Shown one piece after another: positions 46,402 to 55,726 of a stretch of 64,000 bases of DNA. Each line of letters starts with the position of its first letter. The first letter of the stretch is position 1. The DNA is from CAYPIE01 sp964410665 (GTDB lineage: Bacteria; Planctomycetota; Planctomycetia; Gemmatales; Gemmataceae): the NCBI GenBank assembly GCA_964410665.1, contig CAYPIE010000012.1, forward strand, positions 1 through 64,000, written 5' to 3'. Both the position numbers and the translations under genes were made by a program. The notes beneath the pieces are model-generated. The model was not told the DNA's origin, did no database searches, and saw nothing but the letters and a program-made list of their open reading frames with translations.

Positions 46402-46567
46402 AATCGCTGTGCACCCCAGGGTTGTTTGGCCAAGACCGTGGAAGAGGCTGGCGTCCAGCCTCTTCCTATCTGGTTAGACATACTAATGCCCATACGCCTT
46501 GGCTATGGGTATTTCTTGGAGCGGTAGATCAACTCCAAAGTTCCCTGGTGTAGGTCTGAGGGCATGT

Positions 46568-48646
46568 CTAGCCGACAAACAAGCCGCCGGTGAAACTCTC
46601 CTCAAAAGCCAAGAAGCTGTCGATCTCGTCCGGCGGGTCGTCCTGAACCAGACTGAGCCCACTGTAGATGGTCACCTGGGGCTTGGCGTCGGTCCCCGCG
46701 CCGGCAATCAGCTCGGCGGCTCCATCACCATCGAGGTCCTCACTCGCCAGGCGAATGCCGCCGCGGTTGTCGATATCGCCAGCGAAAAAGTTGGCCAGTT
46801 GGACACCGGCGGTAAGACCGGGGTCGATGGGGTCAAACGAGCCGGTTAATAAGGCCTGGCCCGAGAAGGCGCGCACACGGGGGCCCCCGGTGGGGCCGCC
46901 CCCCACGATCAACTCGGCTTGGCCATCTTCATCCAGGTCCCCGAGGGTAACGAAGGAGCCATTGCGAAGCGTCTGCTCGAAGACGAAGAAATCGCCGACC
47001 AGGCGTTGGCTTGCTCCATTGACCAGGCTCTGGCCATCCCAAAGGGCCATACGTGGACCGCCCAAAAAGCCCGCCGAGACCGCTAAATCCGCATTTCCAT
47101 CTCCGTTCATGTCGCCGATCGCTCCGCGGGCTCCGCCTCGGAAGTCTGGGTCGTCAATGCCAAAGAAGTCAAAGATCTGCTCGCCCGTGGCCCCGTTGTA
47201 GATGCGGGCGCGGGGGCCGCCCCCCTGGTCCGGGGTAATCACGATGTCAGCCATGCCATCGCCATCGATGTCTCCCGCGCTGACAAAGGTACCACCCAGG
47301 AAGGTGGATTCGAAGGGCTCAAAGCGTTGGAGCATCTCCTCCGTTTCGCCATCGAAGACCAGGACTTGCGAGCGGATTCCAGGTCCGGAACCAACGATGA
47401 TGTCCGGGATGGCATCGCCGGTCAGCTCGCCGACCGCGACCCGGACGCCTCCGCGGAAGGATTCGTCGAATGCCAGAAAGCTCGTGAGTTTAACGTTGTT
47501 CTCATCGTAAACCTGTACCAACGGCGCTCCTCCTTCGCCAGCGCCGACGGCATAGCGGGGTATCACCGTTGGTGGAACCGGGGGAATGACGGGGGGGATG
47601 ACCGGAGGGGTGACCGGTGGCGTGACCGGTGGCGTGACCGGTGGCGTGACCGGTGGCACCGGGGGAATGACGGGGGGGGTGACATTCCCCGGGTCTTCAC
47701 ACAGGGTGTCCTCCGGTTCTTGGACCAGCGTATCCGCGCCGTCAGCACACAGCGTATCGGCGCCGAGGCCGCCGATCACGGCATCGACGCCCTGGGCTTC
47801 GAAGGTAAACTGGGCGACCCCGAAGACCATGTCATCGCCGTCCCCCCCGTCGAGATGATCATCGCCCAGGTCGCCGTTGAGATCGTCGTTGCCGAGTTCG
47901 CCAGCGAGGGTGTCGTTGTCGTTGCCGCCGCGAAGGAAGTCATCACCGGGGCCGCTATTGAGCTGGTCGTTGCCGTCATCCCCTTGGAGGGTGTCGTTGT
48001 CGTTACCGCCGCTGAGCCGATCATCGCCGTCGCCGCCGACCAGGCTGTCGTTGCCGTCATCCCCTTGGAGTTGATCGTCGCCCGCAGCGCCAATAAGGCT
48101 GTCGGCATCGGCTCCGCCGACCAAAATGTCCCGGCCGTCGCCACCGTCCAGGAAATCGCTGCCAGCTCCGCCGACCAGGGTGTCATCCCCCTCCTGACCG
48201 CGGAGGGTATCGGCGGCGCTCGCCCCGACCAGTGAATCATCGCCGGAATTACCCGCGAGTGATGCCGGTGGGAAGTCCACGCCGGTGGGTTCGTCTAAGA
48301 TGATCGTGTCATTGCCATTGAGTCCAGAGACATTGATCCCTGCGGTGTTGGCCAAGGTGGCAGTCGGTCCGACAATGGGGACCATGCCCGTCTCATCGGT
48401 GATCACGAAGTTCCCTTGAGTATCAGTTTGGATTGTCAAAAGATTATCCCCGGAGTCTCCCACCACGCGAAGCTCGCCGAGTCCGGCTCCCAACGCGTTG
48501 GGGTCAAAGAAGGCCGCACTGGGGACAATGCGATCCGAAAGGGTCTCAAGGTTCAAGCATGGGAGAAGCAGGGTAGAGAAGTCGGTTCGGGGTCGTCGCC
48601 GAGAACAACGACCCGAAGATTGGTTCGAGGAACGGTCGGAACGCAT
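46568..48646 (-). CDS. Surface protein with RTX repeats and FG-GAP/VCBS tail
   Basis: 692 residues from ATG 48646, with GGAG about ten bases upstream; an upstream in-frame start at 48727 would add 27 unlikely residues. The planctomycete extracellular motif appears as LNLETLSDRIVP near residue 40. Residues 115-300 are RTX-type Ca-binding nonapeptides (GDDTLVGGAGSDFLDGGDGR), then a TPPV-repeat linker (about 325-365), then FG-GAP/VCBS repeats with DIDGDG, DMNGDG, DLDEDG loops to the end. The tail closely resembles that of the metalloprotease at 41362 (shared DFFVFE, GDL, FRGGARPAVGD/FRGGARGAIGD and final GG.FVG). It is probably a Ca-binding extracellular adhesin or matrix protein. It diverges from the 881-residue RTX gene. 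Confidence 0.85.
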   Translation of the reverse strand: MRSDRSSNQSSGRCSRRRPRTDFSTLLLPCLNLETLSDRIVPSAAFFDPNALGAGLGELRVVGDSGDNLLTIQTDTQGNFVITDETGMVPIVGPTATLANTAGINVSGLNGNDTIILDEPTGVDFPPASLAGNSGDDSLVGASAADTLRGQEGDDTLVGGAGSDFLDGGDGRDILVGGADADSLIGAAGDDQLQGDDGNDSLVGGDGDDRLSGGNDNDTLQGDDGNDQLNSGPGDDFLRGGNDNDTLAGELGNDDLNGDLGDDHLDGGDGDDMVFGVAQFTFEAQGVDAVIGGLGADTLCADGADTLVQEPEDTLCEDPGNVTPPVIPPVPPVTPPVTPPVTPPVTPPVIPPVIPPVPPTVIPRYAVGAGEGGAPLVQVYDENNVKLTSFLAFDESFRGGVRVAVGELTGDAIPDIIVGSGPGIRSQVLVFDGETEEMLQRFEPFESTFLGGTFVSAGDIDGDGMADIVITPDQGGGPRARIYNGATGEQIFDFFGIDDPDFRGGARGAIGDMNGDGNADLAVSAGFLGGPRMALWDGQSLVNGASQRLVGDFFVFEQTLRNGSFVTLGDLDEDGQAELIVGGGPTGGPRVRAFSGQALLTGSFDPIDPGLTAGVQLANFFAGDIDNRGGIRLASEDLDGDGAAELIAGAGTDAKPQVTIYSGLSLVQDDPPDEIDSFLAFEESFTGGLFVG
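47610..47657. repeat. 12-bp tandem repeat encoding a TPPV linker
   Basis: Four perfect head-to-tail copies of GTGACCGGTGGC lie at 47610-47657, with degenerate copies on both sides. On the coding strand they encode the (VTPP)n linker between the RTX and FG-GAP parts. Confidence 0.9.
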
Positions 48647-49095
48647 GTTGAAAGACTCCAAGAAGATACAGGAAAAATCGACAATCATGTGGTTGAGAAG
48701 AACAGCTTTGCTGTGCCGCGAAGTCAACCGTGCAAAACCGCCGAGCCACGAAGCTTGCCCAACTTTTGTATGTACTGATTGATCGAGTCTGGCATTATCT
48801 TATCTAGTCTGCCTTGCCCGGGCAGTTTGGATGAGCCGCAATTTTTTAAGTTTTTTCCTTGCTTTTCATCGAACCGTTTCTAGCCTGAGTACAAGCCATG
48901 CTTCCCAGATTACCTGGAGAAGCTATCAACCCACGCGGTTGTTCGCAGAGAATATTTTTTTTGTGGACGGATCGTAACAATTTTCCTAATTTACGGTGGC
49001 CGTCCTGGTCTGTCGTGCATCCACACTAGTTCGGAAAGCGTTCCCAGACAGGGGGGGTACTTTCCGTATATCTGATTCTTCCATCAACACAGGAC
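48647..49095. other. Divergent control region between two RTX-type surface protein genes
   Basis: About 450 bases between the minus-strand RTX/FG-GAP gene and the plus-strand 881-residue RTX gene. The part 48780-49010 is AT-rich with several T-runs. A 7-bp inverted repeat CGGAAAG (49032-49038) / CTTTCCG (49060-49066) flanks a G-run just upstream of the plus-strand start and could be an operator. No gene is seen. Confidence 0.45.
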
Positions 49096-51741
49096 ATGGA
49101 CATGTTGCAGAAGCTCTACCAAACCCTGCGTGCCCAGCAGCTGCGTCGTCAACGGCAACAAACGAGTAAAGCAACTTTTCTGAAGGTGGAACGACTTGAA
49201 GATCGTGCCACTCCGGCGTCACTGGTGTTCGACGGAGCAGGATCACTGATAGTAACGGGGGATACGGCGGATAACACAGTGGAACTCTCGACGCCGATGG
49301 GCGGGCCTGCCGATACGGTCGAAGTGCTCTTCGATGGCGGCGTCGATGCCACCACCGTGGTCAGTCCAGTGGTCCTCGACCGGACGATGGAAGGCGGCTA
49401 TCTGGTCCCGATGGTGACCAATATCACAGCCTCGGGATTGTCCGGAAATGACATGCTCGACGGCACCGGCATGACCAATGATGGCATCGCCATGATCCTG
49501 ACCGGGGGCTCGGGCCCCGATACTCTGATGGGCGGCGCAGGGACCGATGTGCTCATCGGCGCTTCCGGCGAGGACATGCTCGATGGTGGAGCGGGCGACG
49601 ACAGCCTGGACGGTGGCTCGGGCAGCGACATGATCATCGGCGGCCTGGGCAACGACACCCTGCACGGCAGTGATGACAGCGACACCTTGATGGGTGGCGA
49701 AGGCGATGATGTTCTGGTCGGTCAAGATGGCGACGATGAGTTGATGGGTGAGCTCGGCAATGACAGCATCGATGGAGGTTCGGGTGCAGATCTTCTGATG
49801 GGAGCCGAGGGGGATGATGTTCTGGATGGCGGTGACGCCGATGACATTCTGATCGGCGCCGAAGGGATGGATCTGCTCAACGGCGGTGACGGCAACGACA
49901 TGCTCGACGCCGGGATTGGGGCCGACACCCTGTTTGGTGCTGGCGGCGATGACACCCTGGCCGCGGGTGAAGGGGATGACCTTGGCGACGGCGGTGACGG
50001 CAACGACAGCGTGCTCGGGGATTTGGGCAACGACACCCTGCTGGGCGGCGAAGGCGATGACATTCTCACCGGCGACGACGGTACTCTGAGCGATCTGGGC
50101 GGCGACGACAGCATCGACGGGGGTGCCGGAGCCGACGTGATCGTGGGCGAAGCGGGAGCCGATAGCATCGACGGCGGTGCGGGAGCCGATATTATCAGCG
50201 GTGATGCCGGCGACGATCTGATCAGCGGTGGTGAAGATGACGATGCCATCCTCGCGGGCGAAGGCGACGATGTGGTCGAGGGGAACCTGGGCAATGACAC
50301 CATTGAAGGCGGTGCGGGCAACGACACCATTGATGGGGATGAACTGGGTGGCTTTGACCCTGTAGGCGGCGACGACATCATCTTGGGCGGCGAAGGTGAT
50401 GACATCATCACCGGGGGTGCCGGGATGGATGTGATTAGCGGCGATGCGGGAGCCGACTTCATCTTCGGCAATGAGGGTAACGACCAGATCACCGGCGGCA
50501 CCGAGGATGACGCGATCTTCGGGGGTGCCGGGGATGATCAAATCGAGGGCAATGGTGGCAGCGACAACATCACGGGGGATGCCGGCAACGACCTGATCCT
50601 CGGGGATGACGCCGGTGGTGTGAATGGTTCCGGAGCGGATAACCTCAGCGGCGGTGAAGGCGAAGATACCATCCTTGGCGGGGGTGGGGACGACCTGATC
50701 CAAGGTGACGCCGACAATGACAGCCTCGAAGGAGGCGCCGGCGATGATCAAGTCTTCGGTGGTGACGGTGATGATATCCTGGCCGGTCAGGAAGGTGTCG
50801 ATTTCCTCGCAGGCGATGCGGGGAATGACCTGATCTATGGCGATGCCCCTATGGACGATGACAGCAGCGACGCCAGCGGCGACTCGCTGCTCGGGGGTGC
50901 CGGCGACGACAGCATGTTCGGTGGAGCCGGTGATGATGTGATCCTCGGTGGCGAAGGCAATGATATCGGCGAGGGCGATGAGGGCAACGACTCGATCCGC
51001 GGCGATGTGGGCGATGACACCCTCGAAGGCGAAGCTGGTGACGATGAACTGTTCGGCGACGATGGCAGCTCCGGAGTGATGGGTGGTGGCAACGACAGCC
51101 TCGACGGCGGTGAAGGCAATGATGTCGTCTTCGGCGAGAGCGGCCTGGATAGCTTGCTCGGCGGCGAAGGTGATGACTTCCTCGACGCCGGGGTCGGCGA
51201 TGACTCGATCGAAGGTGGCGCCGGTGATGACCTGATCTTCGGTCAAGACGGTGTCGATACCATCCTCGGCGACGATGATGCCGACGCGGTGGGCGACGAC
51301 GTGATCTTCGGTGGTGCCGGCGACGACGTCATCGACGGTAGCGCGGGTGACGACTTGCTCCAGGGCCAAGAAGGGGCCGACAACATCAGCGGTGGTGCCG
51401 GGGCCGACGTTCTGATCGGTGGGGCAGATAACGATACCCTGATCGGTGCGGCGGGTAGCGACTTTGCTTTGGGCCAGGCGGGTGATGATTCCCTGGTTGG
51501 CGGCGAAGGCGATGACATCCTCGAAGGTGGTGAGGGGAACGACGTCGTCGAGGGGGATGCGGGCTCTGACCGCCTCTCCGGTGGCAGCGGTGCCGATGTC
51601 TTCAGTGGCGGTGAGGGCAGCGATCGCCTGCTCAACCCGGCCGACGGTGAGGACGATGAGCTCGACGGCGGACCCGGAAGCGACATCGCCGACGCCGGTG
51701 ACGATACCGACATGATCATGAACGTTGAGTTCATCAACTAA
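49096..51741 (+). CDS. RTX (hemolysin-type Ca-binding repeat) surface protein
   Basis: 881 residues from ATG 49096 (ATG 49102 is in frame). The N-terminus carries the planctomycete extracellular motif (FLKVERLEDRATP) and no classical signal peptide, as in other such proteins. After a short beta domain (about 35-115), nearly the whole protein from residue 120 to 870 is Ca-binding RTX nonapeptide repeat of the GGxGxDxLxG type, for example LDGGAGDDSLDGG and LLGGEGDDILTGDDG, with occasional insertions such as SDASGDS. Asp and Gly dominate, so the protein is very acidic. It would fold into a long Ca-loaded beta roll and probably forms part of the cell surface or matrix. No catalytic or adhesion domain is seen. 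A long terminator hairpin follows. Confidence 0.9.
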   Translation: MDMLQKLYQTLRAQQLRRQRQQTSKATFLKVERLEDRATPASLVFDGAGSLIVTGDTADNTVELSTPMGGPADTVEVLFDGGVDATTVVSPVVLDRTMEGGYLVPMVTNITASGLSGNDMLDGTGMTNDGIAMILTGGSGPDTLMGGAGTDVLIGASGEDMLDGGAGDDSLDGGSGSDMIIGGLGNDTLHGSDDSDTLMGGEGDDVLVGQDGDDELMGELGNDSIDGGSGADLLMGAEGDDVLDGGDADDILIGAEGMDLLNGGDGNDMLDAGIGADTLFGAGGDDTLAAGEGDDLGDGGDGNDSVLGDLGNDTLLGGEGDDILTGDDGTLSDLGGDDSIDGGAGADVIVGEAGADSIDGGAGADIISGDAGDDLISGGEDDDAILAGEGDDVVEGNLGNDTIEGGAGNDTIDGDELGGFDPVGGDDIILGGEGDDIITGGAGMDVISGDAGADFIFGNEGNDQITGGTEDDAIFGGAGDDQIEGNGGSDNITGDAGNDLILGDDAGGVNGSGADNLSGGEGEDTILGGGGDDLIQGDADNDSLEGGAGDDQVFGGDGDDILAGQEGVDFLAGDAGNDLIYGDAPMDDDSSDASGDSLLGGAGDDSMFGGAGDDVILGGEGNDIGEGDEGNDSIRGDVGDDTLEGEAGDDELFGDDGSSGVMGGGNDSLDGGEGNDVVFGESGLDSLLGGEGDDFLDAGVGDDSIEGGAGDDLIFGQDGVDTILGDDDADAVGDDVIFGGAGDDVIDGSAGDDLLQGQEGADNISGGAGADVLIGGADNDTLIGAAGSDFALGQAGDDSLVGGEGDDILEGGEGNDVVEGDAGSDRLSGGSGADVFSGGEGSDRLLNPADGEDDELDGGPGSDIADAGDDTDMIMNVEFIN

Positions 51742-51759
51742 GGGCAGAACGTTCCTTGC

Positions 51760-51813
51760 CTTCCTCGCGTCGATCGTGAACGCACAATTCATGATCGACG
51801 CGGGGAAGCTCGT
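51760..51813 (+). terminator. Intrinsic terminator after RTX gene
   Basis: A 20-bp stem with only two G-T pairs joins 51760-51779 and 51789-51808, with a nine-base loop, and is followed by CTCGTTTTTG. It starts 19 bases after the RTX stop codon and is a strong terminator candidate. Confidence 0.85.
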
Positions 51814-51891
51814 TTTTGCCTTGACCGGCTTTTCTTCGGCACGCTAACCTAAGCCACCCTAAATGCTGCAGGTTCTTGCTGGAGTGCTTGG

Positions 51892-53016
51892 ATGCCCCGC
51901 TTCATTTCGAGTGCCACTTCTTTGGTACGTTTGCTCGGCCAGCATGGCCGCCGTTTGGCCCAACACTTCCGGGGCTGGTGGCCGGTCTGGATGCAACAAC
52001 TTCTAGCCGCGGATGCTCGTCTTGCACACGTGCAACCGGTGAAATCGACCCTGGTGGTTCGACCTGCCGAACGGGTCGAAGTTCCGATTCGCATGGTCAA
52101 TCTTGGGGATGCCGTGTGGAGTTCACGGGGTCGCTATCCCGTGGTGTTGCACGGTGCATGGCTGTCACAGTCCGGAGACCCCCTTCCGGTTGCGCCGCTA
52201 CGGATTCGGTTGCCCGCGGTACTTCGGCCTGGGGAGTCTCTCACGCTGCCCGTGCGTTTCCAGGCACCAAAGAGCCTGGGCGACTTCACCATGCGCTGGC
52301 AGTTGCTCCAAGAGCCAGACGCGGCGTTTACCATTCCCCAGTCCGAACTGGCAGAGTTGGTCTGTCACGTCGAAGCTTCGCCGCATACAGCGATTGATTA
52401 CGATCAATTTTACGCAGCGTCCAATCTGGCACGGGATTACTGGACGGTGGTGGGACCCCGCAGCCGCGCTGAGTATGACCGACTTGCCCAGGTCAAGCTG
52501 GGCCATCTCATCGACCTTGGACTGACACCCAATGCCCGATTATTGGATGTTGGTTGTGGGACCGGACTTCTGACTCAAGCGGTCGAGGCCTATCTCAGCG
52601 ATCAGGGGTTCTATCTGGGGACGGACATCGCCGCCGAAGCGATTGATTTTTGCCGGGCACGCTTCGGCCGGCCCAACTTTCGGTTTGTCCGCAACGCCAT
52701 GACCCAGCTGCCGCAAACTGATCAGCGATTCGATATTATTGTATGTTATAGTGTGTTGACGCACGTATATCCTGATGAGGCGGTATTACTCCTGGCGGAG
52801 GCGAAGCGGTTGCTGGCGCCAGGGGGAGTGATTTTTGCCGATCTATTTGTTTCACCACTGGTCGAACGGTCTGCGGGCAATCGCGGCGCGGTGGAGATGA
52901 ACCGCGCGCACTTTGAGCGGCTGGTGGGACTGATTCCTCTGCAGATCGAGGAGGTGATGGCTAGTCGTTGGGGCGAGCATGGCCAGCGACTGTTCCTCGC
53001 GTTCCGCCTGCCTTGA
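51892..53016 (+). CDS. Class I SAM-dependent methyltransferase with N-terminal beta domain
   Basis: 374 residues from ATG 51892, with GGAG seven bases upstream. Residues 1-160 are not typical of methyltransferases: an Arg-rich start followed by an Ig-like beta region (VPIRMVNLGDAVWSS, LPVRFQAPKSLGDFTMRWQL), which resembles the accessory domain of some bacterial glycan-related proteins. From about residue 200 a Rossmann methyltransferase domain appears with the SAM-binding motif ARLLDVGCGTGLLTQAVEAY, then FYLGTDIAAEAIDFC, FDIIVCYSVLTHV and EAKRLLAPGGVIFADLF. Substrate is unknown; a sugar or lipid target is possible. A terminator hairpin shared with the convergent hom gene follows. Confidence 0.85.
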   Translation: MPRFISSATSLVRLLGQHGRRLAQHFRGWWPVWMQQLLAADARLAHVQPVKSTLVVRPAERVEVPIRMVNLGDAVWSSRGRYPVVLHGAWLSQSGDPLPVAPLRIRLPAVLRPGESLTLPVRFQAPKSLGDFTMRWQLLQEPDAAFTIPQSELAELVCHVEASPHTAIDYDQFYAASNLARDYWTVVGPRSRAEYDRLAQVKLGHLIDLGLTPNARLLDVGCGTGLLTQAVEAYLSDQGFYLGTDIAAEAIDFCRARFGRPNFRFVRNAMTQLPQTDQRFDIIVCYSVLTHVYPDEAVLLLAEAKRLLAPGGVIFADLFVSPLVERSAGNRGAVEMNRAHFERLVGLIPLQIEEVMASRWGEHGQRLFLAFRLP

Positions 53017-53017
53017 A

Positions 53018-53040
53018 CGGGGTGGGTTGTGGCCACCCCG
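53018..53040. terminator. Hairpin between convergent methyltransferase and hom genes
   Basis: A perfect 8-bp GC-rich stem, CGGGGTGG (53018-53025) with CCACCCCG (53033-53040), and a seven-base loop fill the short gap between the two convergent stops. No T-run flanks it, so it may act as a weak two-way terminator. Confidence 0.5.
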
Positions 53041-53056
53041 GCGTCGTGGAGCGTGC

Positions 53057-54391
53057 TCAGCCATCCGCGACCGGATAGGCGACACTGGGAGGATTTACAG
53101 CAGGCAATTGGTTGATGCGATCAAGGGCCCGATAGAAGCGACCGGTTTCGGCTGTGTGTGTCATAATCACCAGTGGCACCAGTTCCCCCTCATGGTCTTC
53201 CAAGGCTTCATGTTGAATGATGGAAGTGATACTGATCTGCTCATCGGCCAAGGCGCGGGTGATTTCGGCCAAGGTGCCGGGCCGATCCGCGGCCAGTAAG
53301 CGGAGATAGAAGCGCGTGCGCACCAGGTGCGGATCGCGTGCTGGAAAGGTTGCGTTGGGGGATGCCCATAAGCGCAAACTGTGAAAGGTCCGTTGGGCAC
53401 GTCCGGTCGCCAGGTCGAGGAGATCGGCAAGCACGGCACTGGCGGTCGGCATCTGCCCGGCTCCAGGACCCTGGAGTAACATCTCTCCGACCACATCGCC
53501 GACAATTTGTAAGGCATTATGCACGCCCGGGACGCGGGCCAGCAGCTGGGACGAGCGAATCAAAACCGGCGAAACATGGAGAGCAACCTGCGAAGTTGTA
53601 CCCGACTCGTCGGGGTCGGTTGTATGCAGCCAGGCCTCGGCAAGCAGTTTGATGGTGTAGCCAAGCTCGTGTGCGAATTTCAGATCCATGGAATGCATCC
53701 CTTCAATGCCACGTTTCGGGATGGCACTTGGAGGGATGCTGAAGCCAAAACTCAGTCGGGCCAAAATGGTTAACTTGTGCACTGCGTCACTGCCATCCAC
53801 ATCCAGGGTTGGATCTGCCTCGGCGTAGCCCAAGGTTTGGGCCGCACTCAGGGCAGCGCAGTAGGTTTGGCCTTGCTCGGCCATCTGGGACAGGATGAAG
53901 TTACACGTACCGTTGAGAATACCCTGGAGTGAGCAGATCTGGTTGGCGGCCAGGGACTGGCTCATGGTGGCGATGATCGGGATGCCACCCGCGACGCTTG
54001 CCTCGAAGGCGATGGTTCGCTCGGCGGCGTAGGCGGCCTGAAACACTTCGGTGCCAAACTCGGCTAACAGCGCTTTGTTCGCGGTCACCACATGTTTGCC
54101 CGCGGCGAGCGACGCAAGGACGTAATGGCGGGCCTCGGCCGTACCGCCCATCAACTCCACCACGACCTGGATCTCCGGATCGTCTAGAATCGGACCTAGG
54201 CTGGTGGTGAGGGTTCCTGGGGGGAGGGGAATGCCGCGTGGTCGGTCAAGATCGCGAACCAAAACGCGGCGTAGATGCAAGGAGCGACCGGTCCGATGCC
54301 GCCAGCGGTCGGGTTGTTCGAGCAACAAGCGTGCTACGCCTGTGCCGACGGTGCCACAACCGAGTAGGGCAATGCCAAGGGAGTCTGACAA
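53057..54391 (-). CDS. hom: Homoserine dehydrogenase
   Basis: 444 residues from TTG 54391. This start is chosen because AAGGAG (54403-54398) lies exactly six bases upstream and it gives SDSLGIALLGCGTVGTGV, the family opening with the NAD(P) fingerprint; GTG 54436 would lie further upstream with no such site. The enzyme reduces aspartate semialdehyde to homoserine for threonine, methionine and isoleucine synthesis. Other motifs: VVELMGGTAEARHYVLASLAAGKHVVTANKAL (in part GKHVVTANKALL), FEASVAGGIPII, LQGILNGTCNFIL, the substrate-binding EADPTLDVDGSDAVHKLTIL region, and a C-terminal ACT domain (FYLRLLAADRPGTLAEI) that often mediates threonine feedback. Length is standard for the ACT-bearing form. 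Confidence 0.93.
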   Translation of the reverse strand: MSDSLGIALLGCGTVGTGVARLLLEQPDRWRHRTGRSLHLRRVLVRDLDRPRGIPLPPGTLTTSLGPILDDPEIQVVVELMGGTAEARHYVLASLAAGKHVVTANKALLAEFGTEVFQAAYAAERTIAFEASVAGGIPIIATMSQSLAANQICSLQGILNGTCNFILSQMAEQGQTYCAALSAAQTLGYAEADPTLDVDGSDAVHKLTILARLSFGFSIPPSAIPKRGIEGMHSMDLKFAHELGYTIKLLAEAWLHTTDPDESGTTSQVALHVSPVLIRSSQLLARVPGVHNALQIVGDVVGEMLLQGPGAGQMPTASAVLADLLDLATGRAQRTFHSLRLWASPNATFPARDPHLVRTRFYLRLLAADRPGTLAEITRALADEQISITSIIQHEALEDHEGELVPLVIMTHTAETGRFYRALDRINQLPAVNPPSVAYPVADG

Positions 54392-54478
54392 GTTCCGCTC
54401 CTTGTGTTCCGCACCAGCAACGAGGCGAAAGGCCACCCAGTCACTACGTTGCGTTCCATGCTCTGGAAGGATGCTGCC

Positions 54479-55501
54479 TTAGTCGAGTGAGAAGACTTCG
54501 TTCCCCGCCCGGGTGCCCAGCGCGTACACGACCGAAAGGGAAGTCTGGTTCCGGAAGAAGCGGACGGAGCCATCGACTCGGGCAAAATTCGCACCGCCCT
54601 CATGGACGCTGCCGAAGGCCGACAAACGCATGTACCACTGAGGCTTGAGGTCGCCCCAAGGGACGGGTGGGGGGGGCATCGGCAGTTGCGGCGGGATCGG
54701 CGGCGGGGGTGGGATGTAGCGTTCCGGATGGGCGTAGTTAATGCCGGTGAAGGTACTCAACAGCAAGCTTGCATGCGCCCACGGTCCCCAGGGCGCCCAA
54801 ATGCCATGGCTGGACATGGCCAGCAGCGGTGGATCAGGCTCGGGTTCGAGTGGCGAATTAATCCATGAATCTAGATTTCCATCGGTAATCACTCGTTCGC
54901 CAAGCAAAAAAGTGTTGGAGGCGCCATCCTTGACAGCCAGCATGCGGACGGGTCGTCGTCCTGCCACGGGCCGCGACCGCGGGCCGGTTTCGAAGAAGAT
55001 GCCATCGGGCGGCTGATCATGGTTGGGGTAGATCCAGGTACCGGTGTTACCACCATAGGTGGTGACTCCGGCGAAGTGGTTGCCTCCCAAGTCGAGCGGG
55101 TTACTGTATAGTGGGGAACTGGGACAGACCAAAATGGGCAGCACTTGGCTGGCGAGCGCATCCTCGCCCAGAGTGTTGGTGGTCGGGTTGGCAAAGTCCC
55201 AACGCTCATAGAGGGGTTGTTGTTCGATGAACGGCAGTAGCTCAACAAATAAGGACGTGAATCGCGAGCTCGGCAAGGGGTGGGGTTGATGTAATCCCGG
55301 TGGAAAATGGCCGAAGCTATCGTGATAATTATGCCCGGCCAGGGCAAGCTGCTTGAGGTTGTTTTGGCAGGCCATCCGGGCGGCGGTGGCGCGAACCCGC
55401 TGGATGGCCGGCAAAATCAACCCAATCAGTACGGCGATAATCGCCAACACGACCAGCAGTTCAATGAGGGTGAACGCGCGTGCGCGGGCAGAAGAATGCA
55501 T
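54479..55501 (-). CDS. DUF1559 protein with prepilin-type N-terminus
   Basis: 340 residues from ATG 55501; a longer in-frame start at 55549 would place the prepilin motif about 27 residues in. The N-terminus MHSSARARAFTLIELLVVLA is a typical pseudopilin cleavage site and helix, followed by the family signature RVRATAARMACQNNLKQLALA. A Pro-rich patch (IPPPPPIPPQLPMPPPP) sits near residue 270, and the C-terminus ends in the DUF1559 HEGGANFARVDGSVRFF pattern. It is probably a pseudopilin-like surface protein of unknown role. Unlike the copy at 22476, no micro-lipoprotein gene follows; the hom gene lies 88 bases downstream. Confidence 0.9.
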   Translation of the reverse strand: MHSSARARAFTLIELLVVLAIIAVLIGLILPAIQRVRATAARMACQNNLKQLALAGHNYHDSFGHFPPGLHQPHPLPSSRFTSLFVELLPFIEQQPLYERWDFANPTTNTLGEDALASQVLPILVCPSSPLYSNPLDLGGNHFAGVTTYGGNTGTWIYPNHDQPPDGIFFETGPRSRPVAGRRPVRMLAVKDGASNTFLLGERVITDGNLDSWINSPLEPEPDPPLLAMSSHGIWAPWGPWAHASLLLSTFTGINYAHPERYIPPPPPIPPQLPMPPPPVPWGDLKPQWYMRLSAFGSVHEGGANFARVDGSVRFFRNQTSLSVVYALGTRAGNEVFSLD

Positions 55502-55726
55502 GATGAAGTCTCGGAGCGAAAACGTATAATCAACCCACGTCGCGATCATACCATACCAGGAATTCGACCGATCAAGGGCGAATTTTTCGGTCGCGGCAGG
55601 TACTCGGTTCGCCTACCTGGTCCAAGAATCGCGATGGTTTGCGGATGGCCGGGCCAATTCAAGCAGCGGTCAATACAGAACAGAGCTGGAGCGAGGCAAA
55701 GGGTAGGCCCTGCCGAGTTTGGCACC

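Noticed and set aside
47586..47680. Short direct repeats that could suggest a CRISPR array
   Set aside because: The 12-bp units are head-to-tail without unique spacers and encode a TPPV linker in frame.
49243..51792. An 849-residue open frame antisense to the RTX gene
   Set aside because: The repeated GGxGxDxL codons on the sense strand avoid stop codons in this antisense frame; the translated sequence is a low-complexity Val/Ile/Ala/Asp pattern with no signal, domain or ribosome-binding site.
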